In this document: one piece after another, positions 27,501-38,727 of the stretch
Layout of the letters: every line of letters starts with the position of its first letter
How positions within the stretch are numbered: the first letter of the stretch is position 1
Assembly: GCF_035917995.1 (NCBI RefSeq)
Contig: NZ_CP109131.1
Location: 3,224,001 to 3,288,000 of the forward strand
Reading direction: 5' to 3'
Length of the DNA stretch: 64,000 nucleotides
Source of the DNA: Streptosporangium sp. NBC_01755
GTDB lineage: Bacteria > Actinomycetota > Actinomycetes > Streptosporangiales > Streptosporangiaceae
Made by a program: the position numbers and the translations under genes
The notes under the pieces: model-generated
Databases searched by the model: none
Seen by the model: the letters and a program-made list of their open reading frames with translations, nothing else
What the model was told of the DNA's origin: nothing

Positions 27501-27641
27501 TCAGCTGTTCTGCGACTCGACCGGGTCGGACTGTTTTGGCCGACGACCGGCGGCTTCACTCCGAAGTAGCTTGACGACTCCGTAGATGAAGGCTCCGCCG
27601 ACGACCGCCGGAGGTATCAACGCGGACAATACGTCGTACAT
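27501..27641 (-). CDS. small single-pass membrane protein, 46 aa
   Basis: MYDVLSALIPPAVVGGAFIY opens the protein, giving one transmembrane helix (about residues 7-27) followed by a basic then polar tail (LLRSEAAGRRPKQSDPVESQ). GAGGA lies 5 nt before ATG 27641. Signal-anchored proteins of this size near lsr2 occur in Streptosporangiales; the role is unknown. The good ribosome site and helix argue that it is real. Confidence 0.6.
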   Translation of the reverse strand: MYDVLSALIPPAVVGGAFIYGVVKLLRSEAAGRRPKQSDPVESQNS

Positions 27642-27931
27642 TCGTCCTCGCTCCGTACCGTAGGTGGCTTTCTGGAGACCATGGAAATTGGGCGACGACT
27701 CCCGAGCCACGCGGCTGCCCACCCGATCAGTCTGGAACCGCCCACAGACGACCATAGCGCCACCGGGCGGCAACACACGTCAGCAGGGGCGACCAGGCCC
27801 GTCACTCGCCAGCCTAATGCTTCTCTCCAGCCGCCTTACCGGTTGCAGTCGTAAAGCCGCAGGGAAAAACCGACAGGACGATCAAGTGATCATCGTTGTC
27901 TTCGAAATACCAATGCCCGTCCGGTCTCCGG

Positions 27932-28249
27932 TCACCGCGCCACCGGCCTTGGAGGGTCGAAGCTCCTGGTAGGGGAGCCTGCCCGTCGGGATGAACGGCG
28001 CCTTGTCACGGAACCGGAGGTCGCTGCGGGCGGGTTCATCGCGAGAATGTCCGCCGTCGGCAGAACACCCCGATGGAGCGCGGCTCGCTTCATCACCCAG
28101 GCGGCAGCCGATGCGACGCAAGCCCGTAGAACAAGACGGATCTTCAACGCTTTCTTACCAAGAGTACGACCCACTCTGGCACGGAGTACATAGTCGTAGG
28201 CCGTATAACCACCAAAGACGATGGCTCCCCAGGACAACCCAGGCAACAT
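27932..28249 (-). CDS. RDD-like small membrane protein, possibly truncated
   Basis: ATG at 28249 follows AGGGGG. The first 45 residues (MLPGLSWGAIVFGGYTAYDY, then RVGRTLGKKALKIRLV) look like the second helix plus the G-R-T-L-G-K loop of RDD-family membrane proteins. The remainder loses the family pattern and becomes R/S/P-rich, so the gene is probably truncated or frameshifted. A complete RDD gene lies 0.4 kb downstream on the same strand, which suggests a decayed paralogue. Confidence 0.4.
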   Translation of the reverse strand: MLPGLSWGAIVFGGYTAYDYVLRARVGRTLGKKALKIRLVLRACVASAAAWVMKRAALHRGVLPTADILAMNPPAATSGSVTRRRSSRRAGSPTRSFDPPRPVAR

Positions 28250-28621
28250 CACACCCCCTTGATCCGGCTCCGTGAGAAGACCTTCAGCGGCCGTCCTGAA
28301 CGCGCGGCGGAAGGGGTAAGGAGAGAAACCCGCGGGCCGTCACCGGGGATGCGGGAGGCGGGCGGGTCCGGCCATTCGATGACTGGTGTGCGAACCCTCG
28401 ACGGGGGCAGATCCGGCATTGCCGTCTCATAGCGGCTTGCGGGCTCTCCTGAGCCCCTTGTCCGGCCTCAAACACGAATATTCCGCCGAGCCCGCCGGAG
28501 CCTGGTCATAAGTCCCCCCGCACCGCCCATGGCATGGCAAATGATTTTTGCGCTTCCATGGCTTCCGCGCCCGAGGCGGTTACCCACCCCTAACGACCCT
28601 CGTTTTTCTGGTCCGGGCACG
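28250..28621. other. non-coding stretch between two RDD-type genes
   Basis: About 370 bp with no frame that looks like protein on either strand. It ends in the terminator hairpin of the full-length RDD gene. I see nothing else in it. Confidence 0.4.
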
Positions 28622-28658
28622 AAATCGGGGCCGGCGGTTCAACCGCCGGCCCCGATTT
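28622..28658 (-). terminator. terminator of the RDD gene
   Basis: An 18-nt arm AAATCGGGGCCGGCGGTT (28622-28639) is exactly mirrored at 28641-28658, giving at least 15 bp of stem with a small loop, 8 nt after the RDD stop codon. Confidence 0.85.
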
Positions 28659-28666
28659 ACCCGGAA

Positions 28667-29863
28667 CTACTTGATCTTGACGACGACCGTCCCGGCCGCC
28701 TTGTCGTGCAGCGCCTGCCACAGGGGCCTGTCCCACAGCAGCCACAGCGTGTTCACAAGGCTGAAGATGTTGGCGATCAAACCCACGAAGGGGATCCAGC
28801 TCAGGAACTGCGGGCCGAAGAACACACCGGTGCGCTTGATCGCGACGTTGGAGCTGAGGCCGCCCGGAGACAGCGTGCTGCCGACGGGCACGATCTTGAT
28901 GCCCATGACCATCTTGCCGACGGTCTGCCCACCCCTACTGATCATGAAGAACTCGTAGGCGAAGTAGAGCGCCGCGCTGACCAGGGAGATGAGCAGAGTC
29001 GCGAGGAAGACGCCGCTCCCCTCCGTGATGACACCCGTCTCGAGGTTGAAACCGGAAGACGTCACGAGCATGGCGGTCAGCACCGTGCTGATGATCACCG
29101 CCGGGATCGCCAGAATGATCCCGTCGATGATCCGCGCCACCAGGCGCTGCCACCACTCGGCGAGCGGAGCGGGAGCACCGGGGGGACCGCCGTAGGGCTG
29201 ACCGTAACCCGGTTGCTGGCCGTACTGCTGCTGTCCGTACGCGGGCTGCTGCTGGCCATATCCCGGCTGCTGACCGTAGTCGGGCTGCTGACCGTAGCCC
29301 GGCTGCTGACCGTAGTCGGGCTGCTGACCGTAGCCCGGCTGCTGACCGTACGCGGGCTGCTGCTGCCCGTACCCCTGCTGCTCTTGAGACGCCTGCTGTC
29401 CGTACGCGGGCTGCTGCTGACCATAACCCGGCTGCTGACCGTAGCCGGGCTGCTGACCGTACGCGCCCGTCCCGCCCTGCTGACCGTACGCGGGCTGCTG
29501 CTGCCCGTACCCCTGCTGCTCTTGGGACGCCTGCTGACCGTAGCCGGGCTGCTGACCGTACGCGCCCGTCCCGCCCTGCTGACCGCCATACCCGCCCTGC
29601 TGGCCGTACGGCTGCTGCTGCCCGTACCCCTGCTGGCCGTAACCAGGCTGCTGCCCGTAGTCCTGCTGGCCATAGCCGGGCTGAGTCTGCCCGGGACCGG
29701 TGTTCGGCTGTGATACCTCAGACCGATAGCCCATGACCGTCACGTCGGGGTCGAGTTCGCCAGGGGCCCGTCCCGGGTTGTGCTGTCCGTAATCCGGCTG
29801 TCCCGAAGGTGTGCGACTGCGCTCGGGATCATCCTGCGGATACGGCGGCTGTCCGTTGCTCAC
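28667..29863 (-). CDS. RDD-family membrane protein with Tyr/Gly/Gln-rich tail
   Basis: A 398-aa protein. Residues 60-230 are built from repeats of [11 protein letters not shown] and DYGQQ, an uncharged prion-like composition. After [12 protein letters not shown] comes a three-helix RDD domain ([40 protein letters not shown] with the conserved GQTVGK, and a last helix near [12 protein letters not shown]). The tail should lie in the cytoplasm. RDD proteins are poorly characterised; some act in ion transport. The repeats are also visible as DNA repeats at 29215-29650, so length variation between strains is likely. Confidence 0.88.
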   Translation of the reverse strand: MSNGQPPYPQDDPERSRTPSGQPDYGQHNPGRAPGELDPDVTVMGYRSEVSQPNTGPGQTQPGYGQQDYGQQPGYGQQGYGQQQPYGQQGGYGGQQGGTGAYGQQPGYGQQASQEQQGYGQQQPAYGQQGGTGAYGQQPGYGQQPGYGQQQPAYGQQASQEQQGYGQQQPAYGQQPGYGQQPDYGQQPGYGQQPDYGQQPGYGQQQPAYGQQQYGQQPGYGQPYGGPPGAPAPLAEWWQRLVARIIDGIILAIPAVIISTVLTAMLVTSSGFNLETGVITEGSGVFLATLLISLVSAALYFAYEFFMISRGGQTVGKMVMGIKIVPVGSTLSPGGLSSNVAIKRTGVFFGPQFLSWIPFVGLIANIFSLVNTLWLLWDRPLWQALHDKAAGTVVVKIK

Positions 29864-29962
29864 CGCGTCACCTCACTTAGACTACGCATGTGGCAAATGT
29901 CAGACGCACATGCTTGCTGCTGCACAAGGTATCGACATAGGAATCAACAGTCATCTTTCCAG

Positions 29963-30616
29963 TCAGTCAGCTCTAAAGTCATCAGAGTCGGGCTCACGTG
30001 TCAGGTGCAGCAGCATTCGGGTGTTTCCCAAGGTGTTGGGCTTGACGTGCTCCAGGTCGAGGAACTCCGCGACGCCCTCGTCATAGGAGGCGAGAAGTTC
30101 GGCGTAGACCTCAGGGGCGACGGGCGTGCCCTGGATCTCCTGGAATCCGTGCCGAGCGAAGAAGTCGACCTCGAAGGTCAGGCAGAAGACCCTGCGCAGA
30201 CCCAACTCGGCGGCCGTGCGGATGAGCACAGAGACGATCCGGTGGCCGATTCCCATCCCCCTGAGGGTCGGATCGACGGCAACGGTCCGAATTTCAGCCA
30301 GATCCTCCCAGAGAACGTGAAGAGCCCCGCAACCGAGGATCAACCCTTCAGCGTCGGTTGCGACCCAGAACTCCTGGACATCCTCGTACAGGGTGACGGT
30401 GGCCTTCTCCAGCAGGCGCGGGCCGGCTCCACCGTAGGTGTCGACGAGCCGCCTGATGGCGCGGACGTCCGGGGTGCGGGCACGGCGGACCGTGACCACC
30501 AAGGTGGCGCCGGGGGCGGGCGACCCCCGCTCCTCTCCCTCGGATCCGGCTCGTCGCCCCCCTTCCTTCTGGGGACTCGCGAACGGTCCGGGAGAATGCT
30601 CCGCAAGCTGCTCCAT
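29963..30616 (-). CDS. argA: amino-acid N-acetyltransferase, ArgA-type GNAT
   Basis: A GNAT protein whose core (residues 40-217) resembles Rv2747 of M. tuberculosis, a short glutamate N-acetyltransferase that starts arginine synthesis. Matching landmarks are VRRARTPDVRAIRRLVDTY, TVTLYEDVQEFWVA, GCGALHVLWEDLAEIRTVAV, the acetyl-CoA loop RGMGIGHRIV, FFARHGF and KPNTLGNTRMLL. The N-terminal 39 residues are low-complexity; GTG at 30499 would give the family-length protein, but neither start has a strong ribosome site. It is monocistronic, upstream of the RDD gene. Confidence 0.88.
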   Translation of the reverse strand: MEQLAEHSPGPFASPQKEGGRRAGSEGEERGSPAPGATLVVTVRRARTPDVRAIRRLVDTYGGAGPRLLEKATVTLYEDVQEFWVATDAEGLILGCGALHVLWEDLAEIRTVAVDPTLRGMGIGHRIVSVLIRTAAELGLRRVFCLTFEVDFFARHGFQEIQGTPVAPEVYAELLASYDEGVAEFLDLEHVKPNTLGNTRMLLHLTREPDSDDFRAD

Positions 30617-30954
30617 GACCGATCAGCGTACGTCCTCTTCAGTCTTCAATTACGGCTCATCCTTAACACTCGCCCCGAGGTCATCACATGACCCTTGGTA
30701 GTCGGTTTACCACGCTGAGCGTGCGACACCTCTAATGTGTCCCAGCTCATCTTTGGCACGGTCCCGGACCTGGGAAGACCTGCGACACACCCGCCTCAAG
30801 GAAGGCAAAGGCAGCGTAATGGCCATGTTGATCATATTGGCATGTGATCTTTCCGTGACATTTAAGTTGCGGAACCTCCACTAAGTTCGCAGTTCTGGTT
30901 GAGCAGGAACCAGGAGTGCACTAATCTCCGTGCTCGATGTCAGAGATGCAAAAA
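30617..30954. other. regulatory gap upstream of the c-di-AMP riboswitch
   Basis: About 340 bp, more AT-rich than its surroundings near 30820-30890. It must contain the promoter for the riboswitch-controlled NlpC/P60 gene and, on the other strand, that of the acetyltransferase. I see no gene. Confidence 0.4.
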
Positions 30955-31090
30955 GCCTGACCCGCCGAATCCCCCGTCCCGGGGAACCGGGGACCCACCA
31001 CGTCCTTCGGGGTGAATCCGAGTGCCACCGGCGCACCCGGTAGGGCTGCCTCCGGCCCGAACCCGTCAGCTAACCCGGTAGGCGGCCGAG
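30955..31090 (+). promoter_or_regulatory. ydaO/yuaA-type cyclic di-AMP riboswitch
   Basis: Conserved ydaO elements occur in order: CCGCCGAATCC (30962 on), GGGGAACCGGGGACCCA (30980 on), GGGGTGAATCC (31009 on), TAGGGCTGCC, then CCCGAACCCGTCAGC and TAACCCGGTAGGCGG ending at 31085. P1 pairs CCGCC (30962-30966) with GGCGG (31081-31085). These riboswitches are off-switches that bind c-di-AMP and in actinobacteria precede cell-wall hydrolase genes, as here. The ribosome site of the hydrolase lies 6 nt after P1. Confidence 0.93.
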
Positions 31091-31104
31091 AGAGGAGCCT
31101 GTTG

Positions 31105-32154
31105 GTGAAGCGCACGCGCGACCGTGCAGGAAAGCACGCGGGGGGCGACGCCCGCCATCGAGAACGCGCGTCGCGGAGGCGGAGCCGCCGCATGGCGGTC
31201 ATCGGCCTGGTATTCGCCACCATGACCCTCGGCACCCCCCTGGTCTCGGCCACGGCGGACCCGGAGCCCAGCCTCCGGCAACTGGCCAAGCAGGCCGAGA
31301 AACTGCACGAGGAGATCGGCACGCTCGCCGAGCAGTACAACGGCGAGCGGGTCAGGCTCAAGCAGGCCCAGCGAGCCGCGGAAAGCGCCAAGAAGACCCT
31401 CGCGACGAGCGAGTCGGAACTTGCGGCCCGGCGCATCAAGGCGACCCTCCTCGCTCAGAGCAACTACATGTCCGGCGGCCTGAACTCCGGACTCGTCTTC
31501 ACCCAGGCGACCGACCCCGACACCTTTCTCGACCAGGCCACCACCAACTACGCCCTCCAGCAGCAGCAGAGTGAGGAGGTCGCCCAGGTCGGCCGGGCGA
31601 TCGAGGCCGCCGAGCAGGCGCAGGCCGGCGCCAAGGCGAGGACCTCAGAGGTCAAGGCGCTTCTGGAGGAGATCGAAGGCAAGCGCAGCAAGATCGAGCG
31701 GCTGGTCGCGCGGGTCGAGAGCGACCTGTTCAGCGAGGTGCGCACCAGAGCCGTCAGCAACAGGGGAGCCCGGGTGAAGGTCGGCGTGCCCATCGTCGGC
31801 AGCGGAAAGGCGGCGGAGGCGGCCCGCTGGGCACTCACCCAGCAACTCAAGCCGTACGTCTGGGGCGCCGAGGGCCCCAACTCCTTCGACTGCTCCGGGC
31901 TGGTCATGTGGGCCTACCAGAAGGTCGGCATCAGCCTGCCGCACTACACCGGCAACCAGTGGACCGCGGGCACCCACATCTCCAAAAACGAGCTGCGCCC
32001 AGGCGACCTGGTCTTCTTCTACAGCGACCTGCACCACGTCGGGATCTACATCGGTGCGGGCCTGATGGTCCACGCGCCCCAGACGGGTGACGTCGTCCAC
32101 ATCGCCACGATCGACAACCGGCCCTTCGCCGGCGGGGTGCGAATCGCCGACTGA
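31105..32154 (+). CDS. NlpC/P60 peptidoglycan hydrolase under c-di-AMP control
   Basis: A 349-aa secreted protein. A very basic N-terminus and hydrophobic stretch (MAVIGLVFATMTLGTPLVSA) form the signal peptide. Residues 50-220 are coiled coil. The C-terminal NlpC/P60 domain has catalytic Cys263 in FDCSGL, His near 311 in HHVGIYIG and a third polar residue in MVHAPQTG, so it should cleave stem peptides (D,L-endopeptidase, RipA-like). GTG at 31105 is preceded by AGAGGAG; any earlier start would lie within the riboswitch. High c-di-AMP should reduce its expression. Confidence 0.92.
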   Translation: MKRTRDRAGKHAGGDARHRERASRRRSRRMAVIGLVFATMTLGTPLVSATADPEPSLRQLAKQAEKLHEEIGTLAEQYNGERVRLKQAQRAAESAKKTLATSESELAARRIKATLLAQSNYMSGGLNSGLVFTQATDPDTFLDQATTNYALQQQQSEEVAQVGRAIEAAEQAQAGAKARTSEVKALLEEIEGKRSKIERLVARVESDLFSEVRTRAVSNRGARVKVGVPIVGSGKAAEAARWALTQQLKPYVWGAEGPNSFDCSGLVMWAYQKVGISLPHYTGNQWTAGTHISKNELRPGDLVFFYSDLHHVGIYIGAGLMVHAPQTGDVVHIATIDNRPFAGGVRIAD

Positions 32155-32340
32155 GCCTCCGAACCGGACCTCACAGGTCGCGAGCCGCCGGACTCCGTGG
32201 ACGTGAGAACCCGCACCGGGTCCTGTGCCGCGGATCCCGCCGTGGCGAGGACCGGTCAGGCGGGGCCTCGCGGGGACGGTGACCGACGACGACGCGGCGA
32301 GACGCCCACCGCGACCCGCGGTGACAGAAGATCCAAGGGC

Positions 32341-32592
32341 CTAGATCAGGCGGCGGCGGGCCGCCCAGGCCACGGCCTCGATCGCCGTGGCGACACCGAT
32401 ACGGTCGCAGATGCCCCTGAGCCTGCGCCTGACGGTCCGGCCGCTGATATCGAGGCGGCGGCCCACCCTGTCGACGGTGACGCCCTTGGCGAGCTCAGCC
32501 AGCAGCACGAGGTCGTCGTCACTGAGACCGATATCGCTCATGCCCAGGGGGCTGTCGCCATGGCGAGAATCCACTTCTGGATATGCCATCAA
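32341..32592 (-). CDS. orphan LuxR-type HTH protein, 83 aa
   Basis: Almost the whole protein is a GerE/LuxR helix-turn-helix: GLSDDDLVLLAELAKGVTVD, then RRLDISGRTVRRRLRGICD, and an amphipathic last helix. It has no receiver, PAS or ligand domain. Single-domain LuxR proteins occur widely in actinomycetes, some acting as developmental regulators. It may start at the ATG eighteen codons later (MSDIGLSDDDL). It converges with the NlpC/P60 gene and stands alone. Confidence 0.7.
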   Translation of the reverse strand: MMAYPEVDSRHGDSPLGMSDIGLSDDDLVLLAELAKGVTVDRVGRRLDISGRTVRRRLRGICDRIGVATAIEAVAWAARRRLI

Positions 32593-32773
32593 GAGTCACT
32601 CCCCCCACTCTGGAAACCGGGCGCCCAGACGCCGGAAATGAATACCGTCCGCCAGGAACGGTAAACGCCTTGTTCAAAGGTCGTCAAGTTCTACTCTTCA
32701 TAGCGCGCGCCCACTATTGACATAGTAGGCGATACGTGAAGTACTCATGATATGTCAGTGCCTTTGGGGTTAA

Positions 32774-33093
32774 GTCACGACCGAGTCCCGGCACGAGCCC
32801 GTAGGCACCCCCTAGCTGCGACGACAGAGGTCCTGGCAGAACAAGGTTTCACCGGAACCGTCGCGACGACGCGCACCCGCGGGGCGGGATCCTCGACGGA
32901 AGCGAGTCACCCGTTTTCCCGGGAAAACCGCTCTCTTCCTGGCACTCTTCGACGGCCACGCCGCCTGGCGCCTTGACGACACCTCGCGGAAAACTCTGAA
33001 ATGGGAAGCCTACGAGATGACCTTTGCGGCATTCGCGAAGTATCGGATGGCGACGACTGGGCGTTGCCCAATATTGGACATGCTTAAAAGGTA
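32774..33093 (+). pseudogene. decayed TetR-family regulator
   Basis: One frame reads ATTEVLAEQGFTGTVATTRT, the start of a TetR helix-turn-helix. At about 32920 the likeness jumps to the +1 frame, which reads FPGKTALFLALFDGHAAWRL and continues to WEAYEMTFAAFAKYRMATTG before stopping near 33093. Together these are the first 100 or so residues of a TetR protein (HTH then helix 4), with one frameshift and a missing C-terminal ligand domain. There is no start codon with a ribosome site. Confidence 0.7.
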
Positions 33094-33183
33094 GTTTCTG
33101 CGCTATGCAGAAAATCGTCCGAAATCGCATGAGGGAGCGTGAGCACGGACTGCGGTTTCCGGCCCTGCTGACGCCCAGGCCTT

Positions 33184-33243
33184 GCTCACGCGCCGTGCTC
33201 ACGCGCCGTGCTCACGCGCCGTGCTCACGCGCCGTGCTCACGC
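33184..33243. repeat. tandem 13-bp repeats
   Basis: Four exact copies of GCTCACGCGCCGT (33184-33235) plus a partial fifth. Further loose GTGATCGC/GTGAGGGCG repeats follow to about 33335. The stretch 33094-33521 has no recognisable gene and separates the TetR remnant from lysS. Confidence 0.9.
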
Positions 33244-33521
33244 CCACGCGCGCCGACACGGAGCCCTGGGGGGCGCGAAGCGGTGATCGCAAGGTGGTGA
33301 TCGCGAGGTGGTGAGGGCGAAGCGGTGAGGGCGGTTGCCCGGTACCGTCGACCGGGATTCGAGGGTGCTCGCCGAGCCCGACCGGCTCGACCTTGAGCAC
33401 CGCCCAGGCCGTCGTCTGCCCAGGCCGTCGTCCGGCCCTGGCCGGCACCGCCTGGCGGAAACGATCGCGCCACCGGACCGGGACTTCGTCCCACACGGCC
33501 CGGCGGCGCTGCCCGTCAGGC

Positions 33522-35024
33522 TCAGCCGGTCGGCTTGACCAGCGGGAACAGGATGGTCTCGCGAATGTTCTTGCCGGTGAAGGCCATGATGAGGCGGTCG
33601 ATGCCGAGCCCCATGCCGCCGGTGGGCGGCATCGCATATTCCAGTGCGGTGAGGAAGTCCTCGTCAAGCTGCATGGCCTCGGCGTCCCCGCCTGCGGCGA
33701 GCAGAGACTGCTCGGTGAGACGGCGGCGCTGCTCGACGGGGTCGACCAGCTCCGAGTAGGCGGTGCCGAGCTCGGTGCCGAACCCGATCAGGTCCCACTT
33801 CTCGGTGAGGAGCGGGTTGTCGCGGTGCTGGCGGGTCAGCGGGGAGGTCTCCACCGGATAGTCCATGACGAACGTGGGCTGGATGAGCGTGTGCTCGACG
33901 AGCGCCTCGAAGATCTCCTGGACGAGCTTGCCCTGGCCCCACTTGGGGTCCCAGTGGATCTCCCGCGCGTCCGCAAGCTTGCGTACGTACTCCAGGGGCG
34001 TCGCGGTGGTGATCTCCTCGCCCAGTGCCTCCGAGACCGACCCGTAGAGGGTGATCCGCGGCCACTTCGCCAGTCCGAGGTCGATCTCCTGCCCCTGGTG
34101 GACGACCACGGAGTGACCGAGAGCCGCCACGACCGCCTTCTGGATCATCCGCTGGGTCAGGTCGGCCATGTCGTTGTAGTCGAGATACGTGCCGTAGGCC
34201 TCAAGCATCGTGAACTCGGGATTGTGCGTGGAGTCCGCGCCCTCGTTGCGGAAGTTGCGGTTGATCTCGAAGACCTTCTCGATACCGCCGACCACGAGCC
34301 GCTTGAGGTAGAGCTCGATCGCGATGCGGAGGTAGAGCTCCATGTCGTAGGCGTTGATGTGGGTCTTGAAAGGCCGGGCCGTGGCTCCACCGTGAATCGG
34401 CTGGAGCATCGGCGTCTCGACCTCCAGGTAACCTTCCTCGTGCCAGAAGTCGCGGACGGCCCGCACCACGGCGCTGCGGGTGTAGGCCAGCTTCCTGGCC
34501 TCGTCGTTGACGATGAGGTCGACGTAGCGCTGGCGGACCCGCGCCTCGGGGTCGGTGAGCCCGGCGTGCTTCTCCGGCAGCGGGCGCAGACACTTCGAAG
34601 TGATCGCCCAGCGGTCGGCGAGGATGGACAGCTCACCCCTCCGGGAGGTGATGACCTCACCCTCGATGCCCACGTGGTCGCCGAGGTCGACGTCGCGCTT
34701 CCACGAGGCCAGGGACTCCTCGCCTACCCTGTCCAGGGAGATCATGACCTGGAGGTCGCCGGAGCCGTCGCGGATGGTGGCGAAGCAGAGTTTGCCGCCG
34801 GTCCTGGACAGCATCACCCGACCGGTGACACCCACCTTGTCGCCCGTCGCGGTGTCAGCGGAGAGATCGGCGTATTTCTGGCGGATCTCGGCGTTGGTCG
34901 CGGTGCGCGGGAAGTTCACCGGGTAGGGGTCGACGCCCTCGGAGCGGAGACGGTCGAGCTTCTCCCGGCGCACGCGCATCTGCTCGGGCAGATCCTCGGC
35001 GGGGTTGGTCACTTCATCGGTCAC
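33522..35024 (-). CDS. lysS: lysyl-tRNA synthetase, class II
   Basis: A 500-aa enzyme charging tRNA-Lys. An OB-fold anticodon domain (GVTGRVMLSRTGGKLCFATI, residues 60-140) is followed by the class II core: motif 1 around RSAVVRAVRDFWHEEGYLEV, motif 2 FEINRNFRNEGADSTHNPEF, motif 3 GMGLGIDRLIM near the C-terminus. GTG at 35024 gives MTDEVTNPAEDLPEQ, the usual actinobacterial start. It lies downstream of coaX on the same strand with a 210-nt gap. Confidence 0.97.
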   Translation of the reverse strand: MTDEVTNPAEDLPEQMRVRREKLDRLRSEGVDPYPVNFPRTATNAEIRQKYADLSADTATGDKVGVTGRVMLSRTGGKLCFATIRDGSGDLQVMISLDRVGEESLASWKRDVDLGDHVGIEGEVITSRRGELSILADRWAITSKCLRPLPEKHAGLTDPEARVRQRYVDLIVNDEARKLAYTRSAVVRAVRDFWHEEGYLEVETPMLQPIHGGATARPFKTHINAYDMELYLRIAIELYLKRLVVGGIEKVFEINRNFRNEGADSTHNPEFTMLEAYGTYLDYNDMADLTQRMIQKAVVAALGHSVVVHQGQEIDLGLAKWPRITLYGSVSEALGEEITTATPLEYVRKLADAREIHWDPKWGQGKLVQEIFEALVEHTLIQPTFVMDYPVETSPLTRQHRDNPLLTEKWDLIGFGTELGTAYSELVDPVEQRRRLTEQSLLAAGGDAEAMQLDEDFLTALEYAMPPTGGMGLGIDRLIMAFTGKNIRETILFPLVKPTG

Positions 35025-35234
35025 AGTTCCAAAGGGTACCGATGTGGCGAACCTCATGAGGTCGCCGACCGTCCGGCACCGCGACGCCTTCGGTGACGCC
35101 GCAGTGCTCTCCGGGGACACACGCCCTCAACGGCGTCACGACGCTCCCGGGCGGCGTCGTGGCGCTCTCGCCGGTGTCACGTCGCCTGGTGTGCACGTCA
35201 CCTGGTGTGTCGCGGCACCGGTGTCACGACGCTC

Positions 35235-36016
35235 TCAGGTGGCGTTGCGGTGGTAGATCAGGCGCAGGCCGATCAGCGTGAGCCAGGGCTCGTGCATGTC
35301 GATCGAGCGCGCCTCGCTGGCCACCAGCGGCGCCGCGCTGCCGGTGGCGACCACCGTGACGTCGTCGGGGTCGGTGGCGAGCTCGGCCGCCATCCGCTCG
35401 ACGATCCCGTCCACCTGACCGGCGAAACCGTAGATGATGCCGGCCTGGAGCGCCTCGACGGTGTTCTTGGCGATCACGGAGCGGGGGCGGACCAGCTCCA
35501 CCTTGTGCAGCTGCGCCCCCGCCGCGGCGAGCGCGTCCACCGAGATCTGGATGCCGGGGGCGGTCACCGCGCCGACGTACTCCCCCTTGGCGGAGACGGC
35601 GTCGAAGGAGGTCGCGGTCCCGAAGTCGACGATGACGCACGGCCCGCCGTACAGCTGGATGGCCGCCAGCGCGTTGACGATGCGGTCGCTGCCGACCTCC
35701 TTCGGGTTGTCCATCCGGACCGGCACCCCGGTGCGGACGCCTGGCTCGACGATCACCGCCGTCACGTCGCCGTAGTAGCGGCGGCACATCTCGCGCATCT
35801 CGTTGAGCACCGAGGGGACGGTGGAGCAGATCACGATGCCGTTGACGTCGGCGCCCTTGAGCAGCGGCGACTGCCCGAGCAGCCCCTGGAGCACGACGGC
35901 GATCTCGTCCGCCGTGCGCCGGGCGTCCGTGGCGATCCGCCAGTGCTCGATGACGTCCTCTCCCTCGAAGAGGCCGAGAACGGTGTGAGTGTTGCCGACG
36001 TCGATGGCAAGCAGCA

Positions 36017-36017
<1 letters not shown>
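35235..36017 (-). CDS. coaX: type III pantothenate kinase
   Basis: A 260-aa ASKHA-fold enzyme for the first step of CoA synthesis from pantothenate. The ATP-binding phosphate loop is MLLAIDVGNTHTVLGLF. Further marks are GADVNGIVICSTVP, the pantothenate-binding VRMDNPKEVGSDRIVNALA and VIVDFGTATSFDAVS. ATG 36017 shares its A with the stop of the nadB-nadC gene (TGATG), so translation is coupled. panC two genes upstream supplies pantothenate, so this operon links CoA and NAD cofactor synthesis. Confidence 0.96.
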
Positions 36018-38545
<2,528 letters not shown>

Positions 38546-38727
38546 TGCCGCCTCCTCGCGGAGTCATAGAGGCCGTTCATTTCGTCAGCGTGACGATAAC
38601 GCCATCCCCGGCGCGGCTGTTCCCCGGGGTGGGGCGCGGATGAGAGGCACGCCCCGCCTGCCGGGCGCACGACGAACCCACACGCGAGGAACCGGGCGCC
38701 ACCGCGTCGCGGGAGGGCTTCCAGAGG

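Noticed and set aside
24128-27574. A very long open frame on the plus strand opposite clpC and lsr2
   Set aside because: It mirrors the clpC codons (high third-position GC on the opposite strand keeps the antisense open), has an L/D/R/H-biased composition and no domain likeness.
33184-33243. CRISPR-like array
   Set aside because: The repeats are 13 bp and directly adjacent without spacers, so this is a simple tandem repeat.
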